Below, one piece after another: positions 6,120 to 14,860 of a stretch of 64,000 nt of DNA. The position numbers and the translations under genes were made by a program. The stretch is from the NCBI RefSeq assembly GCF_015767675.1, contig NZ_CP065217.1:3038001-3102000 (forward strand), in the 5' to 3' direction. Numbering within the stretch: the first letter of the stretch is position 1; every line of letters begins with the position of its first letter. The DNA is from Vibrio navarrensis. Lineage in GTDB: Bacteria; Pseudomonadota; Gammaproteobacteria; Enterobacterales; Vibrionaceae. The notes below the pieces were generated by a model that saw nothing but the letters and a program-made list of their open reading frames with translations, was not told the origin of the DNA and ran no database searches.

Positions 6120-8984
6120 ATGAACAATGAAAACAAACCTGACCATGTTGAAGCCATAGATAAAGAACTCGACGAATACTTCCAAGCAGAAACCACCGAC
6201 CAAACTAAAGAATCAACCAGCATTGAACTCGACCAATTCCTCACTCAAGAACAAACCGATGAATACTCAAGTAAAGCTGTCGATGATGAGCTCGACATCT
6301 ACTTCGAGAATGAACAGCAGTCACCATGGCAAGCTCTCAAAGGCGATGATGAAGCGGTTCACATTGGTATAGACAGTGAGTACGTCTACAACGCCGAGGA
6401 AAACCGAAACGACATTCTGTCCTATCAGTATTATCTAATCGCAGGTGAACACCACATGAGCGATGTGGTACTTACCCCCGTTGCTGATGTTATCAAGAAG
6501 TCCAGAGCCGCGAACAAAAGCCGTGAAGATGAACTCAAGGCGATTAATCGAATCAAGAAACCTCGTAAGAAATTTGAAGAGTTCTTGGTTGAAGTACTCC
6601 AAACTGCAATGGGGCGCGGATTCATCACAGGATGGCCAAAGAAAATCTACATCTATGCTCACTACCTCAGAGCTGACATGGTGTCATTCGAAGCGTTCTG
6701 GGATACCAGTCAGAAAGCGAAACTGGAAGTCGTCAGAAGCACATTAACCTCCACACGTGGCGCATACGGCATCGACCTAGACGCAGTGGGTAGAACCAAG
6801 CAAGCTTCAGAGCCCGTTCACTTTACAGACAAGAATGGAAAGAAACGTGAGAGTCGTGTCCGCTTTGTAGATACTTTACTACTTAGCCCAGGGCAAAGTG
6901 GACTTGATAGTGCGGGAGAACTCATCGGCATGCCAAAAGAAGTGATCCCAGCTCCATATCGCAAAGACCGAATGGATGAACTACTAGTAGAAAATGAACC
7001 ACTCTTCCTTCGTTACGCATTGAGAGACGCCGAAATCACCGTTAAGTACGGATTGGAAATGCAACACTTCGCCCTCGAAGACATTAAAAAATCACTCAAA
7101 GATAAAGTTCCAGCAAACAGGTTAGATAAACTTCAGTTTAAGCACCTACCATCAACACTGGGTAACTTCTCTGTATCACTATTCAAAGCCCTCACGGGTG
7201 ATAAAGACGATCTGAACCAAGCACTCGGTATGGAGACCAAAACGATTCAATACTGGAATCAAACTCAAGGTCGAGTCATGCAGAAGAAAGAAACTGTCAT
7301 CACTGCTGGTCGTCGTATCTTCGAACAACTGGCAATAGACTGCTTCCATGGCGGAAGAAACGAATGTTACGTGTTTGGTGGCGTAAACTTAGGCGATTAC
7401 AACGATTTCGATCTTGCTACAGCGTACGTCAATGCCTTAATGGACATTAAACCCGTAGACTTCGAGAAAAGCTTCACTTCAACCAATATCAATGACTATC
7501 TCGGTCATAAAATGGGGTTTGCTTACGTTAAGTTTAAATTCCCAGAGCACACTAAGTTTCCATCTCTTCCAGTCAGAACGGACTTATACGGCCTGTACTA
7601 CCCACTAGAGGGCTACTCTTACTGCACCGCACCTGAAATAGAAGTCGCATATAACATGGGGTGTGATATTGAAATTCAGTTCGGTGTTATCGTTCCATGG
7701 ATTGAAGATAAAGAGCCACTTTTCAAAGGCTTTACGGAACTAATCAGAGAGCAAAGACAAAAATACACGGATGAAGGCGATAAATTCAGAGAGAAGCTCT
7801 GGAAGGAGATTGGCAACACACTATACGGTAAATTAGGGCAAGGACTCAAAGGAAAGCGCGGTTTCAACTCATTAGATGGGTTAAGCAAAAATATCCCACA
7901 CTCTCCTGTTACCAATCCATATTTTGCTGCCAGTGCCACAGGGTTCGTTAGAGCGGTTCTCTCAGAGCAATTGGCAGGGATTCATAAACACCATGGCGAC
8001 GACTTTACCGTTGTAAGTGCCACAACAGATGGGTATCTCGTAGACTGTACTGAAGAACAACTCTACGTTTCAGGAACCATTAGCCAACGGTTCAGTAAGA
8101 TATGCGAGCAAACGGGTGACGGTAAGATGATTAAACATAAGCACCATGCTAAACAAATCATCGCAATGAAAACCCGTGGACAAATTACTGGTGAATATGG
8201 CGATACCGAACCTGTCATAGCAAAAGCAGGCGTTAAGCCACCAGAATCAGCCTTATCATCGGCAAAGGATGAAAATGCTTATATGGTCGAACTGTTCTTA
8301 GACCGTTACCCCGGACAGAAGATCCCAAACAACTCATTGATTTCACCTCGTGACATGTACCTTAAAGACATGGACTTGATAGAAATCCAACGAGAAAAGA
8401 CGCTCAACTTAGAGTTCGACTTTAAGCGTAAACCCGTTAATCCTCGCATGACTAAAATCCGCCACCCTAAAGGTCACATCGTCGAGCATATCTACTTCGA
8501 TACCGTACCTTGGAAGAACGAGCAAGAGGGACAACAGACTCGCGCATTGTTTGATGGATGGCGACGCGATAACTGTCTTAAAACAATGGAAGATTGGGAG
8601 AACTGGTTCGACTACAGCAAAACCAAACCGCTACTGAAGGGATCATACATCAAGTATGAGGAAGGCGGTTCACAGGGTGCCCTACTAAAACTCGCGTTAC
8701 GTGCCCTATCTAAAGAGAGCTACGGACTGACCAAAACCATTAATGGTAAGAAACTTACTCTCAAACAACTTACTGAACTGTTTAACAATGCAGGATTTAG
8801 AATTGCAGATAATGCCATTAGTAATTCACGAGACACTGCTTTTCGTCCTAACGTACTCGCTGCAACCCCAAGACTGATACCACTATTACGTTGGTTAATT
8901 GCAACGTTCCCTGACATGGAGATAGAACACTTTTTCCATAAAGACGAACTGGATGAAGTAAAAATGATGCTGAAGAACTCGTGA
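6120..8984 (+). CDS. Primer-independent family B DNA polymerase (piPolB) of a pipolin
   Basis: This 954-residue polymerase is inferred to replicate the element. The N-terminal 80 residues are acidic, with repeated short D/E-rich helices. The 3'-5' exonuclease motifs follow: DSE at 85-87 (Exo I), HYLRAD with Asp186 (Exo II) and YALRD 299-303 (Exo III). Polymerase motif A is FDLATAY with Asp431, motif B is KEIGNTLYG (562-570), and motif C is TTDG (635-638) in place of the usual DTDS. KTRG (684-687) stands where other family B enzymes have KxY. The TTDG and KTRG variants are, to my knowledge, marks of piPolB rather than of protein-primed phage polymerases. All catalytic acids are present. ATG at 6120 follows a GAGAG Shine-Dalgarno-like stretch. 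A tyrosine recombinase in the same tRNA-bounded unit supports the call. Confidence 0.9.
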   Translation: MNNENKPDHVEAIDKELDEYFQAETTDQTKESTSIELDQFLTQEQTDEYSSKAVDDELDIYFENEQQSPWQALKGDDEAVHIGIDSEYVYNAEENRNDILSYQYYLIAGEHHMSDVVLTPVADVIKKSRAANKSREDELKAINRIKKPRKKFEEFLVEVLQTAMGRGFITGWPKKIYIYAHYLRADMVSFEAFWDTSQKAKLEVVRSTLTSTRGAYGIDLDAVGRTKQASEPVHFTDKNGKKRESRVRFVDTLLLSPGQSGLDSAGELIGMPKEVIPAPYRKDRMDELLVENEPLFLRYALRDAEITVKYGLEMQHFALEDIKKSLKDKVPANRLDKLQFKHLPSTLGNFSVSLFKALTGDKDDLNQALGMETKTIQYWNQTQGRVMQKKETVITAGRRIFEQLAIDCFHGGRNECYVFGGVNLGDYNDFDLATAYVNALMDIKPVDFEKSFTSTNINDYLGHKMGFAYVKFKFPEHTKFPSLPVRTDLYGLYYPLEGYSYCTAPEIEVAYNMGCDIEIQFGVIVPWIEDKEPLFKGFTELIREQRQKYTDEGDKFREKLWKEIGNTLYGKLGQGLKGKRGFNSLDGLSKNIPHSPVTNPYFAASATGFVRAVLSEQLAGIHKHHGDDFTVVSATTDGYLVDCTEEQLYVSGTISQRFSKICEQTGDGKMIKHKHHAKQIIAMKTRGQITGEYGDTEPVIAKAGVKPPESALSSAKDENAYMVELFLDRYPGQKIPNNSLISPRDMYLKDMDLIEIQREKTLNLEFDFKRKPVNPRMTKIRHPKGHIVEHIYFDTVPWKNEQEGQQTRALFDGWRRDNCLKTMEDWENWFDYSKTKPLLKGSYIKYEEGGSQGALLKLALRALSKESYGLTKTINGKKLTLKQLTELFNNAGFRIADNAISNSRDTAFRPNVLAATPRLIPLLRWLIATFPDMEIEHFFHKDELDEVKMMLKNS

Positions 8985-9070
8985 TAGTTGGTAACGATAG
9001 CGGAAAACGTGAAGAGAACCGCTTACACACAAACATTTAACTGGTTGATTTTAATAAATTATATCAACAT

Positions 9071-9187
9071 AAATGGATGTTATATCTTGATAGGGGATTA
9101 GGTTAACGATTTCGTGATGGGATTACTGACGTAATCAGAGGGGAATTGCGTGACCTAATTACACTATCAAGATACAACATCCATATT
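9071..9187. repeat. Extended imperfect inverted repeat, candidate origin or structured RNA
   Basis: The outer arms (9071-9093 and 9163-9187) pair over about 20 bp, containing GGATGTTATATCTTGATAG and its near-complement. Inner arms around 9096-9108 and 9148-9160 pair less well. The centre is GATTAC-tgac-GTAATC (9121-9136), so the whole block folds into one long hairpin with no poly-T tail on either strand. Its place directly after the polymerase gene is suggestive of a replication or control function. Confidence 0.65.
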
Positions 9188-9313
9188 TTCTCATAACATG
9201 ATGATTTAAATATCATTATTCGTTCCTAACCGAGTTAACCTATCCCGACCTCTTGCCTTTATCCAATCTTAAAAAGGGGGTCAGTGCTTCAATTTTTTCT
9301 AAATTTAAATTTC

Positions 9314-9327
9314 GTGACGCCCGTCAC
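9314..9327. promoter_or_regulatory. Perfect palindrome, candidate operator
   Basis: GTGACG-CC-CGTCAC forms a perfect 6-bp dyad with a 2-bp centre, about 300 bp upstream of the gene at 9632. Only symmetry supports it. Confidence 0.35.
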
Positions 9328-9631
9328 AAAAATAAAAATGAGAATATTGATCCAATTTTCTCTTGACAAATACCGATACATATCTAGCAGGTTCTTAAAC
9401 CAATTCTCCCGAGTGGATGAATATCCCTTTTTAGTGACAAGCAATTCGGTAATACCCTCGTTACACGCCTTTTAAACAACGATACGCCCCCTTGTAATCC
9501 ACTTTTCATTTTTTCACTATAAAACACTCAAAACCATATATAAGTTGTTGTTTTAAAGGGGTTTTCAATATTGACCGAAAACTTAAAAGGGGCTTAAATG
9601 AGGACTCTTTTTAAATATGGAGACAAGAAAA

Positions 9632-10231
9632 ATGACTGATGTAAACAAAGCATTAGAGTTCACTGAAAACCTTTTAAGCGAGTTAGCCGATGCAGTTGTA
9701 AACGCGTTGTCGAACGCGGGTGCTGGTCGTGTTGTTGATAAGGAACTGTGTGAGCAAGCCCAGTACGATATTGGTGCTGCAATGTGCGAAGCTAAACAGC
9801 TCTTTCAAGGAAACAAGAATAAGTTCGGTAAATGGCGTGATGAAAATATTATCGGCAACGGTAAACGTACGGTAGATAAGCGCACGCTTACACGTTGGAC
9901 TAACTTATGTGAATTCGGAACGCTAGATGAATGTCGTAAAGTAGGATTTACCAAAGTTTACAAGTTATCGAGTAAACGCTATGCCCCTTTGCGTGAGCAA
10001 ATTAAACAACACCTAGAACAACACCCGGATGTTGAATCCGACACTATCAATGAAATGTTCAACGATTTTGCAACTCAATTAAAAACAGAGAAGAAACAGA
10101 CCACCCCCGTTGTGAATGATGACTTAGTTGACAAGGTATCGGAACTGGAAGCTCGCCTCAAAGAGCTAGAGCAGGAAAATGCCAACCTACGTCAACAGTT
10201 AGAAGGTCAACCCACTCTTGAAGCTGCGTAA
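9632..10231 (+). CDS. DUF3102-like protein with C-terminal coiled coil
   Basis: I use ATG 9632 because GGAGA sits seven bases before it, giving about 199 residues; an in-frame ATG at 9617 lacks such a site. Residues about 45-75 (IGAAMCEAKQLF and FGKWRDEN) resemble DUF3102, a family often on plasmids and phages and linked to ParB-like functions. The last 45 residues form a clear heptad coiled coil (VSELEARLKELEQENANLRQ). The rest is basic and helical. A role in maintenance, partition or replication of the element is plausible but unproven. It opens a run of three plus-strand genes after the structured intergenic region. Confidence 0.6.
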   Translation: MTDVNKALEFTENLLSELADAVVNALSNAGAGRVVDKELCEQAQYDIGAAMCEAKQLFQGNKNKFGKWRDENIIGNGKRTVDKRTLTRWTNLCEFGTLDECRKVGFTKVYKLSSKRYAPLREQIKQHLEQHPDVESDTINEMFNDFATQLKTEKKQTTPVVNDDLVDKVSELEARLKELEQENANLRQQLEGQPTLEAA

Positions 10232-10291
10232 CTTGTTACCGAAACGACATTATGACGTTTCGGTTTTGCTATCGACTATTAAGGAACACCC

Positions 10292-10762
10292 ATGTCAACC
10301 GAAGTAAAAAAGAACACGGTGAATTTATTCAGTGTCAAGTTACAGGTGTCAACGAGTATCTTGGCATCAATCAATATCACTGATAGCAATATCAGTGTCA
10401 GAGCAGCGAGCGGTAAACAGCTAGCTCATTTGACTCTCAAAGATGAAGAAAGTGAGCAAAATCTCGATACGCTATTTGCTGACCTTGAGAAGCTTTGTAT
10501 CCGAGACGCGAATTACTGGATAACCCTCCCAACAGGTAGTTGGGTGCGGAAAAACGCCATTCTAGGATATGAATGTCACCTTAGTGAAAAATATCAAGGA
10601 CTTATCCTGAGAACTCAAGGTAACCGGATTCTTTCATTTATTCCCTGTGATGATCTAGATACACAGTTAGTGATCAAACAGGAAATTCAGAAGGCTGCAG
10701 CAGCCTCATCACCGTCCCGTCGTTACAAACCGACTTGGAACTTTTATCAAAACGCAGTTTAA
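10292..10762 (+). CDS. Hypothetical protein, 156 residues
   Basis: ATG 10292 follows a good AAGGA ribosome site. I do not recognise the family. The protein seems mainly beta-stranded in its middle part, with ITLPTGSWVRKN around residue 77 and a glycine-rich turn, and has a short basic, proline-containing C terminus. There is no signal peptide or membrane segment. It lies 60 bp after the DUF3102-like gene and 34 bp before the next gene, so the three probably form an operon. Confidence 0.65.
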   Translation: MSTEVKKNTVNLFSVKLQVSTSILASINITDSNISVRAASGKQLAHLTLKDEESEQNLDTLFADLEKLCIRDANYWITLPTGSWVRKNAILGYECHLSEKYQGLILRTQGNRILSFIPCDDLDTQLVIKQEIQKAAAASSPSRRYKPTWNFYQNAV

Positions 10763-10796
10763 CTACATCTTTTACTTAACTATTGGAGTATCCATC

Positions 10797-11066
10797 ATGA
10801 ACATGTCTATCTATGATTTAATCGTTAATGCTTTCACCGCTGAAGCAATTCGCACTAACCAGAACCGCCAAACTCGCCTTCGTGAGGTACGTAAAGTTGG
10901 TCAGAATATCGAGTCGAAAGGTGGCAAGATCCAACACTGGGATCAAATCCTTGATGAGCTTGAAACCGCGCTGGTGCACGACTATGACACTAAACGCGAT
11001 TCTTTCGGTTACAAGGAGACAGCGAAGCGCTTGAAGCAGGTGATTAGCGAAGTCACTGGTCACTAA
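10797..11066 (+). CDS. Hypothetical small helical protein, 89 residues
   Basis: ATG 10797 follows TTGGAGT, with a second possible start at 10803. The protein is charged and predicted helical throughout (TRLREVRKVGQNIESKG, AKRLKQVISEVTGH), with no membrane segment and no known motif. It ends a three-gene plus-strand run and converges with the gene at 11091-11855. Its basic character suggests a nucleic-acid or partner-binding role, but this is a guess. Confidence 0.6.
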   Translation: MNMSIYDLIVNAFTAEAIRTNQNRQTRLREVRKVGQNIESKGGKIQHWDQILDELETALVHDYDTKRDSFGYKETAKRLKQVISEVTGH

Positions 11067-11090
11067 CGTGTTACAAGTTACTCTCACTAC

Positions 11091-11855
11091 TTAATAGTTT
11101 TTTAATAGTACGTTCTTTATCAAATAAATTGCCCAGACCTTAGCGATTATTTCATGCAAGAATTTCAATATCCTATCTGAAAGGTGTTTGTTGACAGACG
11201 TTGGCAAACACCTTTCTACCCTCTGCTTTCCATTCTTGAAACGACATAATTTCAGCACGAACCCACCAATAAAAAAGAAGCAGAGTCTAACCTTAGTCAG
11301 AATTTCATCAACTGCAGACAAAGAGTCTCTAACCTTAGTCGGAATCTCATCAACTGCAGACAAAGAGTCTCTAACCTTAGTCAGAATCTCATCAACGTCA
11401 GATAATGTAATAATATGATCTTCGACAATTTTTTTAGTAGTTTTTAACTTATGGTGCGCTAGGGCTGGAAACAAAAGTTCAGGTAGATGAGGATCTTTTA
11501 GGAGCCTGTCATCAAAATCAGGGTATAACTCCGGAACAATCATCGACAAATACAGCGCTTGTACATCTGTATAACCCGCAGATTGTTTAGGTGACGGCAA
11601 ACCGATACTAGAGCAAAAATCATCATCAACAAACTCGGCGGCATTACATCGAACGTCTTCTATAGCTGCTTTGACGTAATGCCAGACTCCACTACCAGCT
11701 AAAACGGTTTCTCGACCATTGATCAATGTGCTCTCTGTTTCAAATGCGCTAGCGTGATACTTCAATCCTTTCTCATCTAAAAGCGCTTTTAACTGTAACT
11801 CACAAGCTTTGATTCGCTTCTTAAGAACATTAATTTCTTTCTTTTTTCTAGACAT
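11091..11855 (-). CDS. Hypothetical protein with internal 14-residue repeats
   Basis: This 254-residue protein begins with a basic coiled-coil-like helix (MSRKKKEINVLKKRIKACELQLKALL). It then has a globular part of unknown type and about 2.6 copies of a 14-residue unit DEILTKVRDSLSAV at about residues 153-188. After the repeats the C-terminal 65 residues are hydrophobic and basic and look unlike the rest, so the repeat expansion may have joined unrelated sequence. No strong ribosome site precedes ATG 11855. I do not recognise the family. Confidence 0.55.
   Translation of the reverse strand: MSRKKKEINVLKKRIKACELQLKALLDEKGLKYHASAFETESTLINGRETVLAGSGVWHYVKAAIEDVRCNAAEFVDDDFCSSIGLPSPKQSAGYTDVQALYLSMIVPELYPDFDDRLLKDPHLPELLFPALAHHKLKTTKKIVEDHIITLSDVDEILTKVRDSLSAVDEIPTKVRDSLSAVDEILTKVRLCFFFIGGFVLKLCRFKNGKQRVERCLPTSVNKHLSDRILKFLHEIIAKVWAIYLIKNVLLKNY
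11289..11397. repeat. 42-bp tandem repeat inside the 11.1-11.9 kb gene
   Basis: Copies start at 11289, 11331 and 11373, the last incomplete. They differ by only a few bases and are contiguous with no spacers. Because 42 is a multiple of three, copy-number change would alter the protein without shifting the frame. Confidence 0.85.
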
Positions 11856-12014
11856 TGTTTACGCAGTTTCACAATACAACGACTGATAATCCTATCATAA
11901 GTATTGGGTATGTTAGTCCGTGTTATTAACTCCCCAACGAACTAAATGATCACTAAGCTAAAAGTCCCTATGATAAAAAGAGAAAGCACCAATCAAAAAT
12001 TACGACCAACAAAA

Positions 12015-12039
12015 AAGCAGAGACGGAATGTCTCTGCTT
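12015..12039. terminator. Terminator of the H-NS-like gene
   Basis: Perfect 10-bp arms AAGCAGAGAC (12015-12024) and GTCTCTGCTT (12030-12039) are flanked by T-runs in both directions. It lies 27 bp beyond the stop of the minus-strand gene. Confidence 0.85.
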
Positions 12040-12065
12040 TTTCTATCAACTTAAATTTATTCCTG

Positions 12066-12473
12066 CTAAATCGCAAAATCCTCTAGGGACTGGCCATTAT
12101 TCAATGCTTCCTGAATCGCAGCAGGCGTTCGCCCCTGCCCCGTCCAGGTTTTTTCCTGACCTGAAGCATCAGTATATTTATATTTCGCAGGCCTAGGTTG
12201 ACGTTTAGCTTGTGTCTTAGCAGGCTTGTTCGAAGAAAGGGCCGAGATTAACTCGTTCACATCCAGACCTTGTTCCGTGATTTGTTTAGCTATCGCCGCT
12301 AACTGAGCTTCTTTCTCCGCTTGCTCCTCACGGATTTTCGCCTCTTCTTCTCGGCGTTCTTCAATCACTGTAGTGAATTTACCGTATGCTTCCTCTAGCT
12401 GCTCCATGGTTAAATCGCGAGCAAAAGCACGAAGACTACGCAAATTGAGTAACGTTTTAATAAGTTCGTTCAT
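12066..12473 (-). CDS. H-NS-like nucleoid-structuring protein
   Basis: The protein has 135 residues from ATG 12473, which follows GAGG at normal spacing. A frame opening four codons earlier overlaps that site and is less likely. Residues about 1-60 form the oligomerisation coiled coil (LRSLRAFARDLTMEQLEEAYGKF). The C-terminal domain ends KTWTGQGRTPAAIQEALN, the classic H-NS AT-hook-like DNA-binding loop being TWTGQGRTP. H-NS proteins silence AT-rich horizontally acquired DNA. A copy on the element could moderate its own cost or antagonise host H-NS. It has its own terminator. Confidence 0.93.
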   Translation of the reverse strand: MNELIKTLLNLRSLRAFARDLTMEQLEEAYGKFTTVIEERREEEAKIREEQAEKEAQLAAIAKQITEQGLDVNELISALSSNKPAKTQAKRQPRPAKYKYTDASGQEKTWTGQGRTPAAIQEALNNGQSLEDFAI

Positions 12474-12549
12474 TGTAAACCTCATAAATACAGCCCGTGT
12501 ACGTATTTATCCGGGCTATTACATCATCAATAAAAAGTAAGAAACTAAA

Positions 12550-14103
12550 TCAATTTACTTCAGTTCTATTTCTACCATTATTCTTAGCTTTATAAAGAGC
12601 TTGATCTGATTTTTTTATCACATCATCAATTCGTTCAGCCAAACCTTCCCAAGACGAAATTCCTATTGAAATCGTGATGTTTCCAACTGTCGGGAATGAA
12701 TATATTTCAATAGACTTACGTATTCTCTCTGCTGCTTCAAATGCTCTGTTTAAATCCGTATTAGGTAAGAAAATCATAAATTCTTCTCCTCCGGCTCGAC
12801 AGAGAACATCGTGCTCCCTAGCTTGGTTTTTCATAAGTTGTGAAACATTCTTAAGTAATTCATCACCTACGTCATGACCATATGTATCATTAACTTTTTT
12901 AAAATAATCAACATCCAGAGCAAGAACTGAAAATGGAATATTCTCAAGACGGAAACTTTCGATTGCTTTATCTAAACCACGTCTATTCAAAAGTCCAGTC
13001 ATTGAATCGGTTAAACTATCAGAATGAAGTTTTTCTATCGTATTAGACACGATACTAAAAGCTCGTAAGAAACTTATTTTTAAATGCGAGGCTTCAAAAT
13101 ACCACGGTTTGATCTTCTTCAAGTCATCCATTGTCTTTACATGACTTTCGAAATTTCTAACAGCGCTGGCCAGTTGCCAAAGTGGCCTAGAAATGAAGAT
13201 AGATGACACCCAAATTAGTAAAAGCGTTAGTATGCCAATTGGCAGTGACTCTAGAAATACTTTCCACATTTGTTCGTCAAGAGTAGAGAGCGTTAATTGC
13301 TTTGACTTTTGAGCAACAATCCCCCAACCTGCATTCTTCACCGGAGCATATCCTGCAAGCATTTCCACCCCTTGAGAGTTAAAAATATCCTTCCCTCCAA
13401 AATCTCCTTGGATAACATCGTTAATAACTTCATTATTAACGATAACTTGGCCTATTCTTCGCTTATCAGGATGGTAAATGAGTGTATGATTTCTATCAAC
13501 AACGTAAAGATATGACCCATCTTTATAACCATGCTGCCCCAATAATGTGGTTAGGATATTTTTCTTTTCCAAGTAAATTGTTCCACCAACATACCCTAAA
13601 TACTCCCCTGAAGAAGAAAAAATTGGATAGGAAATGCTGGTTAAATAGTTGCCTGCTGGTGACACAAAGGGATCAGTGATGATTGGCGCTTGAGCCCTTA
13701 AAGACTGAAGGGACCTTTCACTAGTCAATTTAACACCTTTAACCTGTACAGTTTCAGGTGAAACGGCAACAATGATCCCTTCTGTATTAACGATAACTAC
13801 TGAGTTAAATGAATCAGTTTGAGTACGGAGACGCTCTGCTTCAAGTTCGAGCACCTGTGAGTTATTCATTTTAGAACTGAGAACATGCGCACTAAATTTT
13901 AGTTGCGAAAAGGCGGATTCGATAAAAGCGTCCGTCATTTCTGCCATTTTCTCTGCGTATACGCGATTCGACTCCATTGTGTTGTTGACAATCAAATCCC
14001 GTTGAACTTTATAGATGGAGTAAAATGCATTAAAAAGGGTAATAACTACGCTGAATACACCTAAGATTAAAATCAATTTTCTTAAATTTAATTTTTCAAA
14101 CAT
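12550..14103 (-). CDS. Membrane diguanylate cyclase with dCACHE sensor
   Basis: This 517-residue protein probably makes cyclic di-GMP in response to an external ligand. TM1 lies at about 9-30, a periplasmic double-CACHE sensor at about 35-280 and TM2 at about 284-306. A linker leads to the GGDEF domain at about 360-515. The signature is GGEEF at 438-442, an active variant. The inhibitory I-site RxxD is present as REHD 429-432, five residues upstream. The gene stands alone on the minus strand within the element, upstream of the H-NS-like gene, and could alter host biofilm or motility behaviour. The ligand is unknown. Confidence 0.92.
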   Translation of the reverse strand: MFEKLNLRKLILILGVFSVVITLFNAFYSIYKVQRDLIVNNTMESNRVYAEKMAEMTDAFIESAFSQLKFSAHVLSSKMNNSQVLELEAERLRTQTDSFNSVVIVNTEGIIVAVSPETVQVKGVKLTSERSLQSLRAQAPIITDPFVSPAGNYLTSISYPIFSSSGEYLGYVGGTIYLEKKNILTTLLGQHGYKDGSYLYVVDRNHTLIYHPDKRRIGQVIVNNEVINDVIQGDFGGKDIFNSQGVEMLAGYAPVKNAGWGIVAQKSKQLTLSTLDEQMWKVFLESLPIGILTLLLIWVSSIFISRPLWQLASAVRNFESHVKTMDDLKKIKPWYFEASHLKISFLRAFSIVSNTIEKLHSDSLTDSMTGLLNRRGLDKAIESFRLENIPFSVLALDVDYFKKVNDTYGHDVGDELLKNVSQLMKNQAREHDVLCRAGGEEFMIFLPNTDLNRAFEAAERIRKSIEIYSFPTVGNITISIGISSWEGLAERIDDVIKKSDQALYKAKNNGRNRTEVN

Positions 14104-14235
14104 TTACCCACATGGCCCCATATTCTAGTTATAGTTTAGTCAATCTAATCGACTAAATCCTTAGCTGCAACTTATATAAAGTCAACAATTATAATTCAAA
14201 CCTAATGAAAAGAGAGTTCCCCCTCTTTTCAAGGC

Positions 14236-14439
14236 TTAGTCAGCTTTTCCCAAAACCCCACCTAGGATACCACCGACAAGAACGCCAATGGGTATTGAGG
14301 CAGGATGTGGTATTCGAGAAGCAACAATAGCGCCAATGGCACATCCCTTCTTAGCACCGCTCAAACTGAGTTCAACTTCGATTTTTCTATCTTGGTCTTG
14401 ATTGGGATAACGTATATGAACTGCTTCATTTCGCATCAT
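14236..14439 (-). CDS. Small glycine-rich, possibly membrane-inserting protein
   Basis: A 67-residue protein with a charged N-terminal half (HIRYPNQDQDRKIEVELS). Its hydrophobic C-terminal half carries spaced glycines (AIGAIVASRI and GVLVGGILGGVLG), like a glycine-zipper hairpin. No signal peptide is evident. A GGAAAT sequence precedes the start. It follows the secreted-protein gene at 14612-14860 in the same direction but behind a terminator. The family is unknown to me. Confidence 0.5.
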   Translation of the reverse strand: MMRNEAVHIRYPNQDQDRKIEVELSLSGAKKGCAIGAIVASRIPHPASIPIGVLVGGILGGVLGKAD

Positions 14440-14460
14440 ATTTCCTTACTTAAACGAAAA

Positions 14461-14491
14461 AGGGCGACAACGTGAATAACGCTGCCGCCCT
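14461..14491 (-). terminator. Terminator downstream of the small secreted-protein gene
   Basis: On the minus strand arms 14479-14491 and 14461-14473 pair imperfectly (AGGGCGGCAGCGT with ACGTTGTCGCCCT), followed by a run of T. Confidence 0.6.
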
Positions 14492-14611
14492 AGTGATGTC
14501 ACACCAACTCTACTTGAGCCTGCTCAAATGCCGAGAGTCCCCACTTTCTACATTCAAGCTATAGAGTAGGTCAGTGCAACAAACTCTTTAAATTAGTCGA
14601 TTAATGACATA

Positions 14612-14860
14612 CTACTTAGCAGTGCACTTTGTTGCATCCGTTTCTTTACCGTTCAGAGTTCCGCATACATCAGCTTGCCACTGCACAATGACACCATAAG
14701 CCGCTGTATTCTGAGTGCCAGGCTTACCGTTCCACTTCGATTCAAGCAGTTCTTTCATTTGTGAAATATCACCCGGATTACCGCCGAGCGTACCGCCAGC
14801 GAATGATGAGGTGGTAGCGAATAGACAAGTTAGACCTAGCAGGATGATTGATTTTTTCAT
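14612..14860 (-). CDS. Small secreted protein with a cysteine pair
   Basis: An 82-residue protein with a clear Sec signal peptide (MKKSIILLGLTCLFATTSSFA, cleavage after FA near residue 21). The mature part of about 60 residues has two cysteines (VCGTLNG and TKCTAK) that could form a disulfide in the periplasm. A GGAAATAA ribosome site precedes ATG 14860. I do not recognise the family. It lies upstream of the small glycine-rich gene, and a terminator separates them. Confidence 0.65.
   Translation of the reverse strand: MKKSIILLGLTCLFATTSSFAGGTLGGNPGDISQMKELLESKWNGKPGTQNTAAYGVIVQWQADVCGTLNGKETDATKCTAK

Larger units (their letters stand above)
8985..9631. other. Structured intergenic region after the polymerase gene
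   Basis: About 650 bp, AT-rich, with no credible gene. It contains the 117-bp extended inverted repeat at 9071-9187, a perfect palindrome at 9314-9327 and an imperfect inverted repeat pairing CCTTTTAAACAAC (near 9467) with GTTGTTTTAAAGG (near 9546). It may combine the polymerase 3' end, a promoter for the next operon and a replication or control site. Confidence 0.5.

Noticed and set aside
6120..8984. Protein-primed (phi29-like) phage polymerase
   Set aside because: The TTDG and KTRG variants and the absence of a terminal protein or capsid genes favour piPolB.
9284..9475. 63-codon plus-strand frame in the structured region
   Set aside because: AT-rich, without ribosome site, and overlapping the palindrome at 9314.
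11289..11397. Repeat array that at first sight suggests CRISPR
   Set aside because: Units are 42 bp, contiguous, without spacers, and in frame with a coding region. No cas genes are present.
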